Shown here piece by piece: positions 16,217-25,760 of a stretch of 64,000 nucleotides of DNA (positions are counted from its first letter, which is position 1; the number at the start of each line of letters is the position of its first letter). This stretch comes from Fictibacillus marinisediminis. Lineage in GTDB: Bacteria > Bacillota > Bacilli > Bacillales > Fictibacillaceae. The stretch spans positions 434,001 through 498,000 of the forward strand of contig NZ_JAIWJX010000002.1 in NCBI RefSeq assembly GCF_023149135.1. Direction: 5' to 3'. The notes under the pieces are model-generated. The model was not told the DNA's origin, ran no database searches, and worked only from the letters and a program-made list of their open reading frames with translations. The position numbers and the translations under genes are program-made.

Positions 16217-17377
16217 ATGAAATTATCCAAATCCATTATCCATACCGCACTGACCCTTTCTTTAATCACAGTACCTGTTATTTCGGGCTGCAGCAATGAC
16301 GCGGCATCATCCGGTGAACATAAAAAAGCATCATCATCCAAGAAAAACGAACTGAAATCCCAGGTGAAGGAAATGCAGACGTCACTCCATAATCTACAGG
16401 ATTCCCTAAAAGATAAGAATGAAAATCAAGTAAAAGAATACGGCAAACGCCTTAATAAGCAATGGTTATCCTATGAGAACAGCATCCGGGAAAAGTACCC
16501 GCTGCTGTATACGGATACTGAAAAATACTTGCTCCCTTTGTATGCTGAAGTAACAAAAGATAACTATAGCAGCGGCAAGGTTCAGCAGCTAAGCGTGGAC
16601 TTGGATCGTTCTCTGACAAACCTTGAAAAAGCAAAAGAAACAACACAGAAAACGACAGAAGTATTGGATACAGCAGTAAAGAAATATAAAGCTTATGTGG
16701 ATGAACAGACAGAGGAACTCGTTAAATCAACTGCCGTCTTTACAGATGCAGTAAAAGCGAACGACACACAAAAAGCGAAAGAGGCTTATGCCGAAGCTCG
16801 TGTTTACTATGAGAGAATCGAACCGATTGCTGAGAGTTTCGGTGATCTTGATCCAAAAATTGACGCTCGTGAGAACGATGTTGAAGGTGAGTGGACAGGT
16901 TTCCATAGAATTGAAAAAGCCTTATGGAAAGACGGCAGCATAAAAAATATGAAGAAATATGCAGACCAGCTTGATCAAGATGTTGCAGAGCTGCAGAAAA
17001 AGATTCAGGATGTCAAATTGAATCCGACTCAGATTGTTGCAGGATCCATGGAGCTTCTGAATGAAGCCGCGATTTCCAAGGTAACGGGAGAAGAAGAGCG
17101 TTATTCGCATATTGACCTGGTCGACCTTGCTTCCAACGTGGAAGGTTCTCAGGCGGTATATCATGCGGTTCTCCCAGTTCTTAATGAAAAAAACAAGGAC
17201 TTGGCACAAGACTTGGATACTGAATTTAATAAGATTACAGCCTTGCTGGAAGAGCATAAGAAAAGTGGAGCTTACTTGAATTATATGAAGCTCACCAAGC
17301 CGCAGGTTCGTGAACTGAGCCAGCAATTAAACACGTTATCTGAATCCATGGCACAAACGGCTGAAATTTTTCAATAG
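16217..17377 (+). CDS. efeO: iron-uptake lipoprotein EfeO (M75/imelysin-like)
   Basis: A 386-residue lipoprotein with a type II signal: ITVPVISGC with the lipidated Cys at 25, then a Ser/Lys linker. The rest is helical, with the M75-family metal-binding motif GFHRIEKALW (H-x-x-E) around residue 230 and a C-terminal region rich in heptads. EfeO binds ferrous or ferric iron outside the membrane and passes it to EfeU. AGGAGG at 16199-16205 overlaps the end of efeU; the two reading frames are 2 bp apart. Confidence 0.95.
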   Translation: MKLSKSIIHTALTLSLITVPVISGCSNDAASSGEHKKASSSKKNELKSQVKEMQTSLHNLQDSLKDKNENQVKEYGKRLNKQWLSYENSIREKYPLLYTDTEKYLLPLYAEVTKDNYSSGKVQQLSVDLDRSLTNLEKAKETTQKTTEVLDTAVKKYKAYVDEQTEELVKSTAVFTDAVKANDTQKAKEAYAEARVYYERIEPIAESFGDLDPKIDARENDVEGEWTGFHRIEKALWKDGSIKNMKKYADQLDQDVAELQKKIQDVKLNPTQIVAGSMELLNEAAISKVTGEEERYSHIDLVDLASNVEGSQAVYHAVLPVLNEKNKDLAQDLDTEFNKITALLEEHKKSGAYLNYMKLTKPQVRELSQQLNTLSESMAQTAEIFQ

Positions 17378-18664
<1,287 letters not shown>

Positions 18665-18712
18665 GAAAAGAAAGAACCCGATGAATACCAAAATTGAAGG
18701 CAGGTAACCCAA

Positions 18713-19267
18713 GTGTTGTACGGTTTTGCAAAATGCAGTGTAGATGACCCGAACGGTGAGCAGCAAGTAAAGTCATTAATAGAATATGGTGTACAGAAGG
18801 GTAATCTCTACCTGCAGCAGAGTGAAACAGAAGTTACGACTCCTCGTGTGTTTTACAAACTTTTTCCTCAGGTGAAAAAAGGGGATACGGTGGTGGTTCA
18901 TAGATTTAGCAGTATCAGCCAAGACACCACTTTCTTCATCAACCTCATCAGCAGTTTTCAATCGAAGGGCATTCATTTTACCTCTTTAAGTGAATCCGTT
19001 GATACTGCTGCCTCTGAAGGCCAGGTGATATTCAGGCTGTTTCAGGGACTGGCACAATTAACTCAGGACGGAGTTACGGAAAAAATAAAGTCAAGTGTCA
19101 GCCTGGCAAAAGTAAGAACGGGTGGCAGACCTAAAGTGGATCCCGTCATGCTGGAACTGGCATTGAATATGTATTTCGATGAAGACAACCCCTGTTCAAT
19201 TCATGAAATAGTACAGAAAACTGGGGTAAGCAGGGCTACATTCTACCGGTATCTAAACAGAAAGTGA
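18713..19267 (+). CDS. serine recombinase homologue with a degraded active site
   Basis: A 184-residue protein with the layout of a small resolvase: catalytic domain (1-125), linker helix and C-terminal HTH (GRPKVDPVMLEL, then SIHEIVQKTGVSRATFYRYL). The nucleophile Ser9 (AKCS) is kept. Compared with gamma-delta resolvase, Arg8 is Lys, Asp67/Arg68/Arg71 are Ser/Ser/Gln (HRFSSISQD), and the E-R pair of the AQAERRR helix is missing. It is thus probably a DNA-binding protein without recombinase activity. GTG start with a modest GAAGGCAGG RBS. No repeats or transposase genes flank it. Confidence 0.8.
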   Translation: MLYGFAKCSVDDPNGEQQVKSLIEYGVQKGNLYLQQSETEVTTPRVFYKLFPQVKKGDTVVVHRFSSISQDTTFFINLISSFQSKGIHFTSLSESVDTAASEGQVIFRLFQGLAQLTQDGVTEKIKSSVSLAKVRTGGRPKVDPVMLELALNMYFDEDNPCSIHEIVQKTGVSRATFYRYLNRK

Positions 19268-19287
19268 AGCATGTTCCTGGAAGTACA

Positions 19288-19340
19288 TTTAAAAACAGTG
19301 CATCATATCCGTATTTTTCGGATGATGCACTGTTTTTTTA
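19288..19340 (+). terminator. rho-independent terminator
   Basis: A long stem AAAACAGTGCATCAT / ATGATGCACTGTTTT with T run after the recombinase-like gene. Confidence 0.9.
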
Positions 19341-19378
19341 TCTTTCATATCTCTTTTGCTGTGTCCTGATCCCGACAT

Positions 19379-19960
19379 TTACGTTTGATCTTCGGTAAGG
19401 TATGTTTTTACGGCTGGCGGTTCATAGTTGCTGAATTGATTCAGGAGGTCTTGTGGATTGGGAGCTGTTAGTGCCATCTCACGGTACTTTTCTTGCATAA
19501 ATCCTTCGGCCGTCATGTGGTTAAACAAGGAGATCAGAGGATCGAAATAGTGATTGATATTCAACAGACCGCAAGGCTTTTGATGTAAGCCTAATTGTGC
19601 CCACGTGAAAATCTCAAAGAATTCTTCCATGGTTCCTGGTCCGCCGGGTAAAACGATGAACCCGTCCGCCAATTCAGCCATTCTTGCTTTTCTTTCATGC
19701 ATGGAATCTACCACGATAAGATTGGTTAAGTTCTTATGGGAGATTTCTCTTTTTTTCAGAAAGTCTGGCATGATTCCGGTTACTTGTCCACCATGCTGCA
19801 GTACGGAATCAGCAACGGCTCCCATCACGCCTACACTTGCCCCGCCATACACGAGTCCGATGTTGCGTCCGGCCAGTTCTTTCCCCAGTTTCGCAGCTTC
19901 TTTAACATAGATTTCCGATACACCATTGCTTGAGCCACAGAATACAGCTAGATTTTTCAA
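19379..19960 (-). CDS. LOG-family protein (TIGR00730, YvdD-like)
   Basis: A 193-residue Rossmann-fold protein. It has the N-terminal FCGSSNG, the LVYGGASVGVMGAVADSVL segment, and the signature PGGPGTMEEFFEIFTW (residues ~105-120) with MHERKARM before it. Family members (LONELY GUY) hydrolyse nucleoside 5'-monophosphates, releasing the base from ribose-5-phosphate; plant-type substrates are cytokinin nucleotides. In Bacillus the physiological substrate is not certain. It stands alone on the minus strand. Confidence 0.92.
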   Translation of the reverse strand: MKNLAVFCGSSNGVSEIYVKEAAKLGKELAGRNIGLVYGGASVGVMGAVADSVLQHGGQVTGIMPDFLKKREISHKNLTNLIVVDSMHERKARMAELADGFIVLPGGPGTMEEFFEIFTWAQLGLHQKPCGLLNINHYFDPLISLFNHMTAEGFMQEKYREMALTAPNPQDLLNQFSNYEPPAVKTYLTEDQT

Positions 19961-20086
19961 ATGAATCTCCTCCTTTTATCTGCAGTTAAAATTATATCAG
20001 TTCCTTGGGCTGCTAACAGGAAGGAGATTTTCACCCCTCTTGACGAATACACGTAAGTGGAAAATAAAGGTGGAGGTTTTTTAAGA

Positions 20087-21022
20087 ATGAAGTTAGATTG
20101 GGTGAGATCAAGGATAAGATCGCTTTCGACTGCTGAAAAAATGAAGCATATTCCTAAAGGCTATTCTGGAGATCAGAAATACGCTGTAACATTAAAGGAC
20201 GGCAATAAGGTTTTATTGAGGATTGCCGCTATAGGGGATTATGAAAGGAAAAAATCCGAGTTCCAGCTGTTAAGCAAAATCATGAGGTATCCCGTTCAGA
20301 CACCGGAGCCTATTGAAATAGGAAAGCTGGAGGAGATGAACCTCTGCTTTTATGTCCTCTCCTTCATCGAGGGAGAGGAGGCGAATGAGGTCTTACCTCA
20401 TTTAACTGAAAAGGAGCAATATGAGATTGGTGCAAGAGCGGGGAAAGAGCTGAGAATCATGCACCAGTATCCTGCGTCCGAGGAGATTGAGACTTGGTAT
20501 GAAAGAGTGATGAGCAAGTACTATCGATATGTGGACGCCTATAAGACATGCGGTGTCAAAGTAAAAAATGAGGAGAAAATCTTCGCGTTTATCAACAAGA
20601 ATAAACATTACTTAAAAAGTCGCCCCAACCGTTTTCAGCATGACGATTTCCATCCAAGCAACCTTATTGTGAAGAACAAACAATACGCTGGAGCCATTGA
20701 TTTTAACCGCTTTGATTGGGGCGACCCTTATCATGACTTCTGTAAGGTCGGTTTATTCAGTAAAGAGGTGAGTGTTCCGTTTTCCATTGGACAAATCAAT
20801 GGATATTTTGAGAATAAGATCCCTGAGGATTTTTGGATAATTTACTCTCTTTATATGGCTATGAATGTTATGTCTGCCATCGTATGGACGATCAGGGTCA
20901 CACCAGATCAAATCGATGAAATGGCAGACCGATTACACCAGGTGCTGGAGGATCATCAAGATTTTAAAGTGCTGGAGCCGAAATGGTATACAGCTCATTC
21001 CTTCTCGGTTAATCAGGTATGA
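20087..21022 (+). CDS. APH-family phosphotransferase
   Basis: About 311 residues with a protein-kinase-like aminoglycoside phosphotransferase fold. The Brenner motif HDDFHPSNLIV gives the catalytic Asp and a Mg-binding Asn, and AIDFNRFDWGDPYHDF is the DFG-like segment. The N-terminal lobe has GDQKYAVTLKDGNKVLLRI with the ATP-anchoring Lys. Many such enzymes act on small metabolites rather than antibiotics. The RBS AAAGGTGGAGG (20066-20076) supports ATG 20087; GTG 20057 precedes it. Next gene starts 5 nt after the stop, implying coupling. Confidence 0.85.
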   Translation: MKLDWVRSRIRSLSTAEKMKHIPKGYSGDQKYAVTLKDGNKVLLRIAAIGDYERKKSEFQLLSKIMRYPVQTPEPIEIGKLEEMNLCFYVLSFIEGEEANEVLPHLTEKEQYEIGARAGKELRIMHQYPASEEIETWYERVMSKYYRYVDAYKTCGVKVKNEEKIFAFINKNKHYLKSRPNRFQHDDFHPSNLIVKNKQYAGAIDFNRFDWGDPYHDFCKVGLFSKEVSVPFSIGQINGYFENKIPEDFWIIYSLYMAMNVMSAIVWTIRVTPDQIDEMADRLHQVLEDHQDFKVLEPKWYTAHSFSVNQV

Positions 21023-21026
21023 ACTG

Positions 21027-21614
21027 ATGCTTATTAAACGAATATCCTGCAAAGTAAAAGAAGGACATCAAGATTTATTTTATGACTGTCAAAAACAATG
21101 GGGACCGCTTAGTCAGGTGAAGGGGTTTATGGGGCAAGTGGGAGGGTGGAGCGACCATAAGCAATCGACTGCTTGTATCTATGCTTTCTGGGAAAGTCAA
21201 CAGGATTATCAGTATTTTATGGATGAGATCCATAATCAGATTTTTGCAGCCTCAGGGCAAGGAAACACCTATACTTCGATAGAGATAGATTTTTTCCAAG
21301 AAGAGCTGAGAATCACCGGTTTGGAAAATCAATTTGCAGATGTTATAAGAAATGCCCAATATATTTATTCAGTTATACAGCAAGCTGAAAAACATAGCTG
21401 GAATGCAGGCTTGCAAAAAGCCAAGGGAATGCTGGGAGGCACATTTGCATCGTCCCAAAAAGATAGGGACACTTTCCTTGTATGGTCGGCCTGGCAGTCT
21501 GAGAAGCAGCAAAGAAGGACTCTGCCACAAGGTGGTGCGCTAGAATGGGCAGATGAAAAGTTTAGTGTCATAGAAGCTTGGCGAGTTTGTCCGAGCATTA
21601 TTGATAGAGACTGA
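21027..21614 (+). CDS. DUF4937-type monooxygenase-fold protein
   Basis: A 195-residue protein made of two similar halves. Each opens with a strand (LIKRISCKVKEGH; the second at about residue 85) and contains FMGQVGGW / MLGGTFAS followed by FWESQQDYQYFMD and WSAWQSEKQQ. This is the ferredoxin-like alpha/beta-barrel arrangement of antibiotic-monooxygenase-fold proteins, and the sequence fits DUF4937 (YdbC-like). No cofactor motif is visible; the function is unknown. ATG 21027 lies 4 nt past the stop of the kinase gene and has only a weak RBS, so it is probably translated by coupling. Confidence 0.75.
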   Translation: MLIKRISCKVKEGHQDLFYDCQKQWGPLSQVKGFMGQVGGWSDHKQSTACIYAFWESQQDYQYFMDEIHNQIFAASGQGNTYTSIEIDFFQEELRITGLENQFADVIRNAQYIYSVIQQAEKHSWNAGLQKAKGMLGGTFASSQKDRDTFLVWSAWQSEKQQRRTLPQGGALEWADEKFSVIEAWRVCPSIIDRD

Positions 21615-21639
21615 AGAATGATAAGCAGGAGGTCCAGGA

Positions 21640-21732
21640 ACGCTGTACGAAAACCATGTCAAAACCAAAAATTTAGAAGAGGCTATGGAGTTTTATACGA
21701 GGTTAGGAGAAGGATGTTATGTACTTAAGTGA
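21640..21732 (+). pseudogene. VOC-family gene remnant with a lost start codon
   Basis: AGGAGG (21627-21632) is followed 7 nt later by ACG where an ATG would be expected. The frame then encodes LYENHVKTKNLEEAMEFYTR, a typical first VOC half-module, and stops after 30 codons at TGA. The rest of the domain is absent. I read this as a decayed glyoxalase-fold gene. Confidence 0.6.
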
Positions 21733-21760
21733 ATGGGAGATACTTTCGTAAAAATAGATG

Positions 21761-21790
21761 AAGCAGGAACTGTTTGGGTCCCTGCTTTTC
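21761..21790. terminator. terminator between convergent genes
   Basis: AAGCAGG / CCTGCTT stem followed by T on the plus side, just beyond the end of the minus-strand VOC gene. Confidence 0.6.
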
Positions 21791-21794
21791 CTTG

Positions 21795-22178
21795 CTAGCA
21801 GTTACAGATCATTAAAACGTTGCCGTCTAAATCCTGAAAATTAAAATAGGCAAATTCTCCAATGCGTTCTACGTTCTTCACGATGGTGATGCTATTTTCT
21901 TTTATGAATTCATAGGCTTTATCAATATCCGGTACATAAAAATTAAACAGCACATGCGAAGAAGGTTTGAATACAAAGTCGGGATCAAACGTGTGGTCGT
22001 CCAATGTTAGTCCTGTTTCATTGGTTACAGGCAGGTTGTAAACAGGAGAGTCTACGTTTTCAGGATTGAAAGGTACGCCAAGCAAATGACTGTACCATTC
22101 TGCAGATTTCTTTAAGTCCTTAACATGGATAAACACATTATTCACCTTGCAAGCGATGGGCGACACGGTTGAGTTCAT
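21795..22178 (-). CDS. VOC (glyoxalase-fold) protein
   Basis: A 127-residue single VOC module: KVNNVFIHVKDLKKSAEWYSHLLGV at the start and FAYFNFQDLDGNVLMICNC at the end, with VLFNFYVPDIDKAYEFIKEN as the second module. It closely resembles the product at 10731 in length and termini (YFNFxDxDGNxLMICxC), so the two are paralogues. The substrate is unknown. Monocistronic. Confidence 0.85.
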   Translation of the reverse strand: MNSTVSPIACKVNNVFIHVKDLKKSAEWYSHLLGVPFNPENVDSPVYNLPVTNETGLTLDDHTFDPDFVFKPSSHVLFNFYVPDIDKAYEFIKENSITIVKNVERIGEFAYFNFQDLDGNVLMICNC

Positions 22179-22266
22179 GATCTTACCACCTTTTGGTCAT
22201 ATTTTACAATTAGTCATTCAACAATAGTAAGGGAAATCCTTTTATAAACCGATGGAAAATAAACAA

Positions 22267-22590
22267 GGCTCTTTTCTAAAAGATTGTGGCTTTGGGGACA
22301 TTTATGTATAGCAACTTCATTGATCAGTTGATTGGAGTGCAAGGTGCGAGATTCCTCGAAAATGAATTTCACATTTTCTTCGTGCGATATAACGCTGCCG
22401 AAGCCTTCCTTGTCCGGCGGGAGCAGCGGGACAGGTGAGACCCGCAGGTGCCTGCGCCGAGAAAGTAGGCGCTGGCGCCGGTAAGGCTCACCGCACGCCA
22501 CGCGAAAGTAGGCGTTTACGCCGGTAAAAGCGAGCAGCCTGAAACGGAGATCAACCACTCCCAAGAGCAGCAAAGGTTACGAAAACAGCC
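22267..22590 (+). repeat. dispersed repeat, family A copy 1 (MITE-like, 324 bp)
   Basis: The left end is GGCTCTTTTCTAAAAG; the right end read on the other strand is GGCTGTTTTCGTAACC, giving imperfect terminal inverted repeats of about 30 bp. The core (gcgagactcct, gaagccttccttg, gcgagcagcctgaaacgg) is shared with 41629 and 56239. Unique to this copy are two inserts of a 24-bp unit with GAAAGTAGGCG at 22461 and 22503. The open frames inside are not genes. Confidence 0.85.
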
Positions 22591-22618
22591 ATAAACAAAA
22601 AGGATTGAGGTGATTGAA

Positions 22619-23185
22619 ATGCTGCAGCACGCAGAAAAGAAGATAGTTATTGGGGCAGGACCCTATAATAATAATCCTGGGTGGATTCATACACAGGAAG
22701 AAGAATTGAGTTTATTGGACAAGAGGCAGTGGGAAAATGCATTTGAAAAAAATTCAGTGGCCGCCATTCTAGCTGAACATGTGTGGGAACACCTTACGTA
22801 TGAAGAGGGAGTAAAAGCTGCTGAAAACTGTTATGAATTTTTAAAGCCGTCTGGTTACATCCGCTGTGCTGTTCCAGACGGATACTTTCCCGATGAGGAG
22901 TATCAGCATAACGTACAAGTTGGCGGGCCTGGACCTAAAGACCATATCTGCGCAAGCCATAAGATTGTACATAACTATAAAACGTTATCGGCTATGTTTG
23001 AAGCAGCGGGCTATACGGTAAGGCTGCTTGAATATTTTGATGAGACTGGGAGCTTTCATTTGGAAGATTGGAACGGGGATGAAGGCATTATTTTCCGATC
23101 AAAAAAGTACGACCCAAGGAATCAAGGAGATAAAATAGTGTTTGCTTCATTAATAGTAGATGCCATCAAGCCTCCAGCAGACTGA
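22619..23185 (+). CDS. SAM-dependent methyltransferase-like protein
   Basis: A 188-residue class I methyltransferase-like protein with a short N-terminus: KIVIGAGPYNNNPGW replaces the usual glycine-rich motif I. The post-I region AAILAEHVWEHLTYEEGVKAAENCYEFLKPSG matches the D/E-x-x-E-H-x-x-x-H-L and K-P-G-G pattern of the family, followed by IRCAVPDGY. No substrate can be named. The RBS GAGGTGA lies before ATG 22619. It directly follows a dispersed repeat. Confidence 0.8.
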   Translation: MLQHAEKKIVIGAGPYNNNPGWIHTQEEELSLLDKRQWENAFEKNSVAAILAEHVWEHLTYEEGVKAAENCYEFLKPSGYIRCAVPDGYFPDEEYQHNVQVGGPGPKDHICASHKIVHNYKTLSAMFEAAGYTVRLLEYFDETGSFHLEDWNGDEGIIFRSKKYDPRNQGDKIVFASLIVDAIKPPAD

Positions 23186-23202
23186 TTTCCAGGAAAACCT
23201 AA

Positions 23203-23273
23203 ATGAGTAAGCACTCACCTTTTATTGACGAGAGGCATAAATATGATATTATAAAAATGAGTGAGTACTCACT
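23203..23273 (+). promoter_or_regulatory. promoter with two TetR-type operators for the ABC exporter operon
   Basis: Operator 1 (23203-23218) is ATGAGTAAGCACTCAC. Operator 2 (23260-23273) is the perfect palindrome AGTGAGTACTCACT within ATGAGTGAGTACTCACT. They match at all but two positions of a 16-bp window and start 54 bp apart. Between them are TTGACG (23225-23230), 16 nt and TATTAT (23247-23252). The TetR gene is third in this operon. Confidence 0.85.
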
Positions 23274-23290
23274 TTATTAGGGGGCTGGTT

Positions 23291-24034
23291 ATGAACTATA
23301 GTGTTGAAATTGAGAACGTTAGCAAAAGCTTCGGTAAAAAAGCGGTTTTAAAAGAAATCAGCTTAAATATTGAAGAAGGAAAAATTTATGGATTTATTGG
23401 CCCATCAGGTTCTGGAAAGACCACTCTGGTAAAATTGCTGGTTGGAATGGATGATCCTGACAATGGGATGGTACATGTGTTAAAGGAAAAGGTTCCAAAC
23501 CTCGGACTGCTGCAGAACATTGGCTATATGGCGCAGTCTGATGCTTTGTACCTGAATTTAACGGGCAAAGAGAACTTGAAATTTTTTGCTTCACTTTACA
23601 AGATGCCGAAGTTAGAGGTGGCTGAGCGGATATCTTATGCCGCTGATCTCGTAAAGCTTACACCTGATTTAAATAAAAGAGTTTCGGCCTATTCGGGTGG
23701 TATGAAACGCAGATTATCTCTGGCTATTGCTTTAATCCAAAACCCTAAACTTCTTATTTTGGATGAGCCGACCGTGGGCATTGATCCGGAATTGCGTTTA
23801 ACTATTTGGAATGAATTATTGCGGCTGAAAAACGAAGAAGGAAAGACGATCATCGTAACGACGCATGTCATGGACGAAGCGGAACGGTGTGATTTGATTG
23901 CAATGATCAGAGAAGGCCGCATATTGGCTAACGGCACACCAGATGAATTAAAAGAGTTGTATCAAGCAAAGAATTTTGATGAAGTCTTTTTAAATGCGGG
24001 GAGGAAAAGTCATGAGAACAGCCGCTCTAATTAA
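23291..24034 (+). CDS. ABC transporter ATP-binding protein
   Basis: A 247-residue ATPase subunit of an ABC-2-type exporter. Walker A is GPSGSGKTT, the Q-loop is IGYMAQSDALY, the signature is YSGGMKRRLS, and Walker B is LLILDEPTVGIDP, followed by VTTHVMDEAERC (H-loop). The C-terminal extension is short. It energises export by the permease encoded next. AGGGGG before ATG 23291 sets the start; a GTG at 23261 lies inside the operator. The gene overlaps the permease gene by 23 bp. Confidence 0.92.
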   Translation: MNYSVEIENVSKSFGKKAVLKEISLNIEEGKIYGFIGPSGSGKTTLVKLLVGMDDPDNGMVHVLKEKVPNLGLLQNIGYMAQSDALYLNLTGKENLKFFASLYKMPKLEVAERISYAADLVKLTPDLNKRVSAYSGGMKRRLSLAIALIQNPKLLILDEPTVGIDPELRLTIWNELLRLKNEEGKTIIVTTHVMDEAERCDLIAMIREGRILANGTPDELKELYQAKNFDEVFLNAGRKSHENSRSN

Positions 24035-25064
24035 ACGGATCTTTCAAGAGATGTTCCGAGATAAACGAACGTTAGCGCTGTTGTTTGTTGCTCCTTTGCT
24101 GATTTTATCCCTGATGTATTTATTATTTAACTCCGACACTATCAATCCGAAGCTGGGAGTGACTGGTGCGGATCATCAGCTTGTTGAGGCACTGGAAAAA
24201 GCCGACATTCATACGGTTCACTATAAGAGAATCACCAATACGAAGAATACGATAAAAAGTGAAAATCTTGATGCTATTTTACAGTATAAAGATTCTCACT
24301 GGAAATTAACCCTGCAAAATAACGACCCGACAGCCGCCAAAGCCTTGCAGATGAAGGTTCAACAAACCGTATCCCAATTTCAAACAGCACTTATGAATAA
24401 AGGGAACGCAGGCCTTCCAAAAGAAAATATTAAGACAGCATACATCTATGGAAATAGCGATACCGATTTTTTTGATGTCCTGAGTCCTACGCTGGTTGGT
24501 TTTTTTGTTTTCTTTTTCGTTTTCCTCATTTCGGGTATTGGTTTATTAAAGGAACGGACATCAGGTACTTTGGAACGATTAATGTCTACACCCATTCGCA
24601 GATGGGAAATTGTAATGGCCTATCTGGTTGGATTTGGAACGTTTGCCGTCATACAAACCGTAATTGTCGTCCTGTATGCCATCAATATTTTAGATATGGT
24701 TCTGGAAGGATCCATTTGGAGTGTTATTTTGATTAACTTATTATTGGCATTGGTAGCTTTGTCATTGGGAATCCTTTTATCCTCTTTTGCTGCATCCGAA
24801 TTTCAAATGGTGCAATTTATCCCAATAGCAGTCGTTCCACAAATCTTTTTTTCAGGAATCATTCCCCTTAATGGCTTGGCAGACTGGCTGCAAGCCGTTG
24901 CTAAAGTGATGCCGCTTTATTATGCGGCAGATGCACTAAAAGGTATAATGTATAAAGGAATGGAATTAAGCGATATTAGTGGAGATCTTATTGCACTCGT
25001 GCTATTTGCTTCGTTCTTTACTGTACTGAATGTATTTGCATTAAAAAAGTATCGTAAATTATAA
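24012..25064 (+). CDS. ABC-2 type permease
   Basis: About 350 residues. One N-terminal membrane segment (TLALLFVAPLLILSLMYLLF) is followed by an extracytoplasmic domain of about 130 residues and then five membrane segments, the classic ABC-2 layout. LKERTSGTLERLMSTPIRRWE is the conserved cytoplasmic coupling stretch. Such pairs export drugs, lipids or peptides; the substrate is unknown. ATG 24012, with GGGGAGGA just before it, lies inside the 3' end of the ATPase gene. Confidence 0.9.
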   Translation: MRTAALIKRIFQEMFRDKRTLALLFVAPLLILSLMYLLFNSDTINPKLGVTGADHQLVEALEKADIHTVHYKRITNTKNTIKSENLDAILQYKDSHWKLTLQNNDPTAAKALQMKVQQTVSQFQTALMNKGNAGLPKENIKTAYIYGNSDTDFFDVLSPTLVGFFVFFFVFLISGIGLLKERTSGTLERLMSTPIRRWEIVMAYLVGFGTFAVIQTVIVVLYAINILDMVLEGSIWSVILINLLLALVALSLGILLSSFAASEFQMVQFIPIAVVPQIFFSGIIPLNGLADWLQAVAKVMPLYYAADALKGIMYKGMELSDISGDLIALVLFASFFTVLNVFALKKYRKL

Positions 25065-25087
25065 AGGTTAAAAGCTCGAAAGTAGGG

Positions 25088-25759
25088 ATGAGAGTGTTTA
25101 AAGGCAGTCTCTTGGAGGCGATGGTTGCCCATGCATCTGATAACAAAAAACAAACGGATAAACAGCAGAAGATTTTGGAGTCGGCCATTAGAATCTTTGC
25201 AGAAAAAGGATATACAAACACCTCGACAAGTGAGATTGCCAAAGCAGCGGGTGTAGCTGAGGGGACCATTTTCCGTAAGTATGGAACAAAGGATAATTTA
25301 TTGCTCTCGGTGATCGTTCCCTTTATAAAAGACTTATTTCCTGCTATGGCTGAGGGTGTTTTTAATGAAGTGATGTCAAAAGACATTCTTAGTTTTGAAG
25401 ATTTCTTGCGGGCTTTCTTGAAAAACAGAATTGTCTTCTTTAAAGAGAATATGGAAATCTTTCAGATTGTTGTGAAAGAGATGCTCTATAACGTGGAATT
25501 ACGAAAGGAATTACTGCCTTTTTTTAAGGAAAATGTCACTCCGCGTCTCATTAAAGTCATCAACATCTTTAAAGAACGAGGAGATTTAGCAGATATTCCA
25601 ACAGGGTTGATTCAAAAAATGGTGTTTACTTTCGTTGGCGGATATTTTGTTTCTCACTTCGTCTTGCTGCCAGAAAACTCATTTGGGGATGAGGACGAAG
25701 AAATTGGAAATATGATCAGATTTGTGATGGATGGCGTACGGAACAGGAAAGAAACTTAA
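25088..25759 (+). CDS. TetR-family regulator of the ABC exporter
   Basis: About 212-223 residues. The N-terminal HTH is ILESAIRIFAEKGYTNTSTS followed by EIAKAAGVAEGTIFRKYGTKDNL; the C-terminal ligand domain is helical (QKMVFTFVGGYFVSHFVLL). It is the third gene of the exporter operon, 23 bp after the permease. Its likely targets are the two TGAGT-type palindromes in the operon promoter, making a self-regulating efflux unit. The start is uncertain: ATG 25088 or ATG 25121 (GGAGG only 2 nt upstream). Confidence 0.88.
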   Translation: MRVFKGSLLEAMVAHASDNKKQTDKQQKILESAIRIFAEKGYTNTSTSEIAKAAGVAEGTIFRKYGTKDNLLLSVIVPFIKDLFPAMAEGVFNEVMSKDILSFEDFLRAFLKNRIVFFKENMEIFQIVVKEMLYNVELRKELLPFFKENVTPRLIKVINIFKERGDLADIPTGLIQKMVFTFVGGYFVSHFVLLPENSFGDEDEEIGNMIRFVMDGVRNRKET

Positions 25760-25760
25760 A

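Noticed and set aside
18713..19267. Transposon resolvase marking an active mobile element
   Set aside because: Catalytic residues are missing and there are no terminal repeats, res sites or transposase nearby.
20087..21022. Aminoglycoside resistance gene
   Set aside because: It has the APH fold, but no specific resemblance to a known resistance enzyme could be established from sequence alone.
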